64,000 bases of DNA from Polaromonas sp. AER18D-145. GTDB taxonomy: Bacteria; Pseudomonadota; Gammaproteobacteria; Burkholderiales; Burkholderiaceae_C. Positions 61,557 to 64,000 of this stretch are shown in pieces. Made by a program: the position numbers and the translations under genes. The first letter of the stretch is position 1. The number at the start of each line of letters is the position of its first letter. The notes under the pieces were generated by a model. That model saw only the letters and a list, made by a program, of their open reading frames with translations, was not told the DNA's origin and did no database searches. Where the stretch lies: assembly GCF_002379095.1 (NCBI RefSeq), contig NZ_NBZV01000005.1, positions 1-64,000 on the forward strand. The letters run 5' to 3'.

Positions 61557-62348
61557 ATGTCCACTGTCATGCTTCTTGCATGGCAGAGGTCCATCTTGTT
61601 CAAATTTCTGCTTCGACTCACCGCCAGGGAACGCACGCGCCGCAGCAACCGGCAGTTTGGCGGCATCCTGGCGTTTGTGGCCGGGGCCATCAATGCCGGC
61701 GGCTTTCTCGCCGTGCAGCGCTACACCTCGCACATGACGGGCATCGTCTCGTCCATCGCCGACGACCTGGTGGTCGGCAGCATCGGCCTGGCGCTGGCCG
61801 GCCTGGTGAGCCTGGCGGCGTTTATCGGCGGGGCCATCACCACCACCTTGCTCATCAGCTGGGCGAGGCGCCAGGAACTGCGCAGCAAGTACGCGCTGGC
61901 CCTGCTGCTGGAGGCGGTGCTGCTGCTGATGTTCGGCCTGGTGGGCGCCAACCTGAACTCCTTTGCCACCCTGCTGGTACCGACGGCGGTGCTGCTGCTG
62001 TGCTTCATCATGGGCCTGCAAAACGCCATCATCACCAAGATCTCGAACGCCGAGATCCGCACCACCCACATGACCGGGGTCATCACCGACCTGGGCATCG
62101 AGCTGGGGCGCCTGATCTACTGGAACCAGTCGAAAAAGGCCAACAGCATCCAGTTTGTCGCGGCCAACACCGACAAGCTATTCATCCATGCCACCCTGCT
62201 CGGGCTGTTTTTTTCGGGCGGCCTGTTTGGCGCCGTCGCCTTCAAGGCCATGGGCTTCAGCGCCACCCTGCCGATCGCCCTGCTGCTGGTGGCGATGGCC
62301 CTGCCGGCGGTTGCGCTGGACCTGCGCAAGATCGCGAGGTCGCTGTGA
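61557..62348 (+). CDS. YoaK/DUF1275-family membrane protein
   Basis: This 263-residue protein has about six membrane segments and the DUF1275 pattern: FGGILAFVAGAINAGGFLAV near residue 36, YTSHMTGIVSSIADDL, then CFIMGLQNAIITKISNAEIR and TTHMTGVITDLGIELGRLIY. It may be a small-molecule transporter; the substrate is unknown. The start is uncertain, as ATG codons at 61557 and 61569 both lack a strong ribosome-binding site. It overlaps the next gene by 4 bp. Confidence 0.85.
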   Translation: MSTVMLLAWQRSILFKFLLRLTARERTRRSNRQFGGILAFVAGAINAGGFLAVQRYTSHMTGIVSSIADDLVVGSIGLALAGLVSLAAFIGGAITTTLLISWARRQELRSKYALALLLEAVLLLMFGLVGANLNSFATLLVPTAVLLLCFIMGLQNAIITKISNAEIRTTHMTGVITDLGIELGRLIYWNQSKKANSIQFVAANTDKLFIHATLLGLFFSGGLFGAVAFKAMGFSATLPIALLLVAMALPAVALDLRKIARSL

Positions 62349-63115
62349 CACTGGCGTCCGATGATTTTCAGTCGCTGCAGTACGTCAAACCCTTTGTGCG
62401 GGAGGACGGCGCATCGAAGTCGCTGCATTTCACGCTGGGTGAGCTGCAAAGCCGCATGCTCATGCACCAGCCCTGGCGGCTGGACCTGGACTACACCCGG
62501 ACCATGATGGGTTTTCTGCTGTTCCAGCCCGCGCCGGCCCATATCGGCATGATCGGGCTGGGCGGCGGCTCGCTGGCCAAGTTCTGCCACCGGCAGTTGC
62601 CGGCCTCGCGCATGACCGTGCTCGAGATCAACCCGCATGTGATCGCCCTGCGGCGCGAGTTCCAGATTCCCGACGACGACGAACGGTTTGCGGTGATCGC
62701 CGCCGACGGCGCGCTTTACCTGCAGGCCGCAGCGCCGGCCTTCGATGTGCTGCTGGTCGACGGTTTCGACCAGGACGGCCAGCCTGCGGCGCTGTGCTCC
62801 CAGCGTTTTTATGACGACTGCTTTGCCGCCCTGGGCGAGGACGGTGTGCTGGCGGTCAACCTGCACCACGACCACCCCGATTACCCGGTGCTGGCCGGCC
62901 GCATCCACCGCAGCTTCAGCGGCAACGCGGTCGAAGTCATGGCCGCAGAAAAAAGCAACGCGATTGTGTTTGCCTCCCGCGGCCCGGCCATTTCACCGCG
63001 CCGCGTGAACCTGGCCAGAAGCCTGGCCGGCTTGGACGACGCGGCGCGCCTGCAGCTCAAAGCCGAGCTGGGGCGCATCGCCTGGGAAATGAAAGACCTC
63101 GCCGGGGAAGCTTAG
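62345..63115 (+). CDS. Spermidine synthase-like methyltransferase-fold protein
   Basis: This 256-residue protein has the spermidine synthase-like Rossmann fold: GMIGLGGGSLAKFCHRQLP near residue 75, MTVLEINPHVIALRREF near residue 94 and FDVLLVDGFDQDGQPAAL near residue 132. The aspartate in LLVDGFD sits where the catalytic aspartate of aminopropyltransferases lies. It lacks the usual N-terminal beta domain of full SpeE enzymes, so the real substrate is open. The GTG start at 62345 overlaps the YoaK stop (GTGA), indicating translational coupling. Confidence 0.85.
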   Translation: MTLASDDFQSLQYVKPFVREDGASKSLHFTLGELQSRMLMHQPWRLDLDYTRTMMGFLLFQPAPAHIGMIGLGGGSLAKFCHRQLPASRMTVLEINPHVIALRREFQIPDDDERFAVIAADGALYLQAAAPAFDVLLVDGFDQDGQPAALCSQRFYDDCFAALGEDGVLAVNLHHDHPDYPVLAGRIHRSFSGNAVEVMAAEKSNAIVFASRGPAISPRRVNLARSLAGLDDAARLQLKAELGRIAWEMKDLAGEA

Positions 63116-63214
63116 GGGAGCCAGGCCGCCGACGGCAGGGCGCGCCCCTGTCCCACGCCAGCGGGTCGGCGTGCAGGCACACTGGAAGCTTCCCGACGGA
63201 CACGAAGGATCAGG

Positions 63215-63491
63215 ATGAGCCAGAAAACCAATTTTTCGTTTGACATCCACTACCCGGCCGACACCCGCGCCCAAGGCACAACGCACGCAGCTGATGGCCT
63301 CGCTGGGTCCGACGCTGCAGGCGCTGTTTGCCGCTGACGACAGCGCGGCCACGGTGGCCGTCAGCGACAGCCACCAGGGCAGCGGCCACAAGATAGTCGA
63401 GCTGGTAACCAGCTTGCAGGACAGGCAGATTGCAAGCATCCTGAAGGCGTTTTCCGAACAGCACGGTTTGTCCGTGCAGGCGCTCGAATAG
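63215..63491 (+). pseudogene. Small gene, apparently frameshifted
   Basis: An ATG at 63215 with a good GAAGGATCAGG leader begins MSQKTNFSFDIHYPADTRA, but this frame stops at 63337. Another frame continues from about 63260 to 63491 as PKAQRTQLMASLGPTLQALF, ending in ASILKAFSEQHGLSVQALE, with coherent, protein-like composition. Joining the frames near 63270 would give one protein of about 90 residues. I do not recognise it. It could instead be two small genes or an internal start at the ATG of MASLGPT. Confidence 0.45.
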
Positions 63492-63520
63492 CTGCCCCGG
63501 GCCGCATCGGCCAGCCGATC

Positions 63521-63580
63521 GCTATGAAATCAGGAGCTGCTTGCGTCCACGGATACTGGGCCAGAGCGTTTTTTGATCAG
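63521..63580 (+). repeat. GCTAT-family repeat, copy K
   Basis: GCTATGAAATCAGGAGCTGC is followed by TTGCGTCCACGG, ACTGGGCCAGAGCG and TTTTTTGATCA. Its right end overlaps the stop codon of the zinc peptidase gene on the other strand. Confidence 0.82.
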
Positions 63581-64000
63581 GGCCGGCTTTGCTGCTGGCC
63601 CTGATCCTGTCCCTGTCCATCGCCTGCCCCGTCGCGGACGGAAGTCACCACCAGGTGGATGAAATGCAGCTTGGCCACCACTTCGCGCGGCAGCACAAAG
63701 GGGTAAAAGTCGGGCTGCCCCATGGCGCGCGACATTTCGTTGAGCAGCGTGGTCAGCCGGGTCCACTGGTTCAGGAAGTCCAGGAACACCTGCGCCCCCG
63801 GGTGATCCGGCTGGTACAGCGCATCCAGCGTGAAGGGCGTGAACTCCAGCTGGGCGCTTTCGGCCGACAGGCCAAAACTCAGGGCCGTGTCGACGGTGTC
63901 GCGCATGTGCAGGTAGTGGGCCCAGCACTCGGCCCAGTCTTCCCAGGGATGCACGCTGGCGTACGCACTCACGTAGTGCAGCGCCCAGTCCGGCCGCGGC
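63577..64000 (-). CDS. Zinc-binding metallopeptidase-like protein, C-terminal fragment
   Basis: The visible 141 residues are the end of a protein that continues beyond the right edge. PRPDWALHYVSAYASVHPWE and DWAECWAHYLHMRDTVDTA resemble the region after the zinc site in the putative zinc-binding metallopeptidase family; the HExxH motif would be outside the window. The C-terminus ends in a glutamine/glycine-rich tail (GQGQDQGQQQSRP). The stop codon lies in a GCTAT-family repeat. No start is visible. Confidence 0.7.
   Translation of the reverse strand, partial: PRPDWALHYVSAYASVHPWEDWAECWAHYLHMRDTVDTALSFGLSAESAQLEFTPFTLDALYQPDHPGAQVFLDFLNQWTRLTTLLNEMSRAMGQPDFYPFVLPREVVAKLHFIHLVVTSVRDGAGDGQGQDQGQQQSRP

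Noticed and set aside
1-64000. CRISPR arrays, rRNA genes, complete insertion sequences or prophage
   Set aside because: No regularly spaced repeats, no rRNA sequence, no transposase and no phage structural genes are visible.

Overview
The window is GC-rich chromosomal DNA from a betaproteobacterium, most likely a member of the Comamonadaceae (Polaromonas/Rhodoferax-like). I infer this from the tRNA-Tyr/Gly/Thr-tuf order, the trp and rpe-gph grouping, the apaG-Gcr-type recombinase pair, DUF1631 and DUF2214 proteins, and short repeats of a kind I associate with that family. No phage, CRISPR array, rRNA or complete insertion sequence is visible.

Layout. 1-620: start of tuf and three tRNAs, minus strand. 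680-7214: ung and a trp operon (trpE-trpG-trpD-trpC) with a threonine aldolase and a LysE-type exporter between trpG and trpD. 7671-14085: a chalcone-isomerase-like secreted protein, then gph and rpe separated by a hybrid histidine kinase and a receiver-cyclase-HPt protein that form an apparent phosphorelay to cAMP. 14160-19286: apaG, a membrane 'recombinase' (Gcr family), a cation/proton antiporter and a YbdK-type ligase. 19802-24472: thiL, pgpA and pncC, interrupted by a LysR/tautomerase/hydrolase module. 24945-31050: accessory enzymes, including a likely fluoroacetate dehalogenase, OsmC, an FKBP and a GNAT protein.

31307-33212 is the most unusual stretch: an integron site array with an attI-like site, three promoterless cassettes (a HEPN-like protein, an HNH nuclease and an unknown) and two folded attC sites, but no integrase gene in the window. 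It has visibly lower GC than its flanks. 33212-44761 returns to core genes: a UPF0149/SEC-C protein, a serine hydrolase, a PIN protein, a THUMP methyltransferase, rpoN, lptB, lptA, dsbA, a SPOR protein, argS and a DUF2214 protein. 44788-52574: a LysR regulator and a TRAP-transporter catabolic operon (dctQ-dctM-dctP, a shikimate-dehydrogenase-like enzyme, a VOC/HPPD-like protein and a 3-dehydroshikimate-dehydratase-like enzyme) with a TetR regulator. 52626-57006: a CaiB-type CoA transferase diverging from an L-2-haloacid dehalogenase, followed by malate synthase G. 57216-64000: an SPW protein, a fasciclin lipoprotein, DUF1631, a YoaK/spermidine-synthase pair, a probably frameshifted small gene and the end of a zinc peptidase.

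Two families of short interspersed repeats run through the window. One (at least 11 copies, about 55-65 bp) begins with GCTAT paired to ATAGC. It sits between genes, but also in frame inside gph, thiL and rpoN, and it supplies the C-terminus of the PIN protein. The other (about 95 bp, at least 4 copies) begins within a few bases after stop codons, in the orientation of the upstream gene. Both look like small mobile sequences that shape coding regions and 3' ends.
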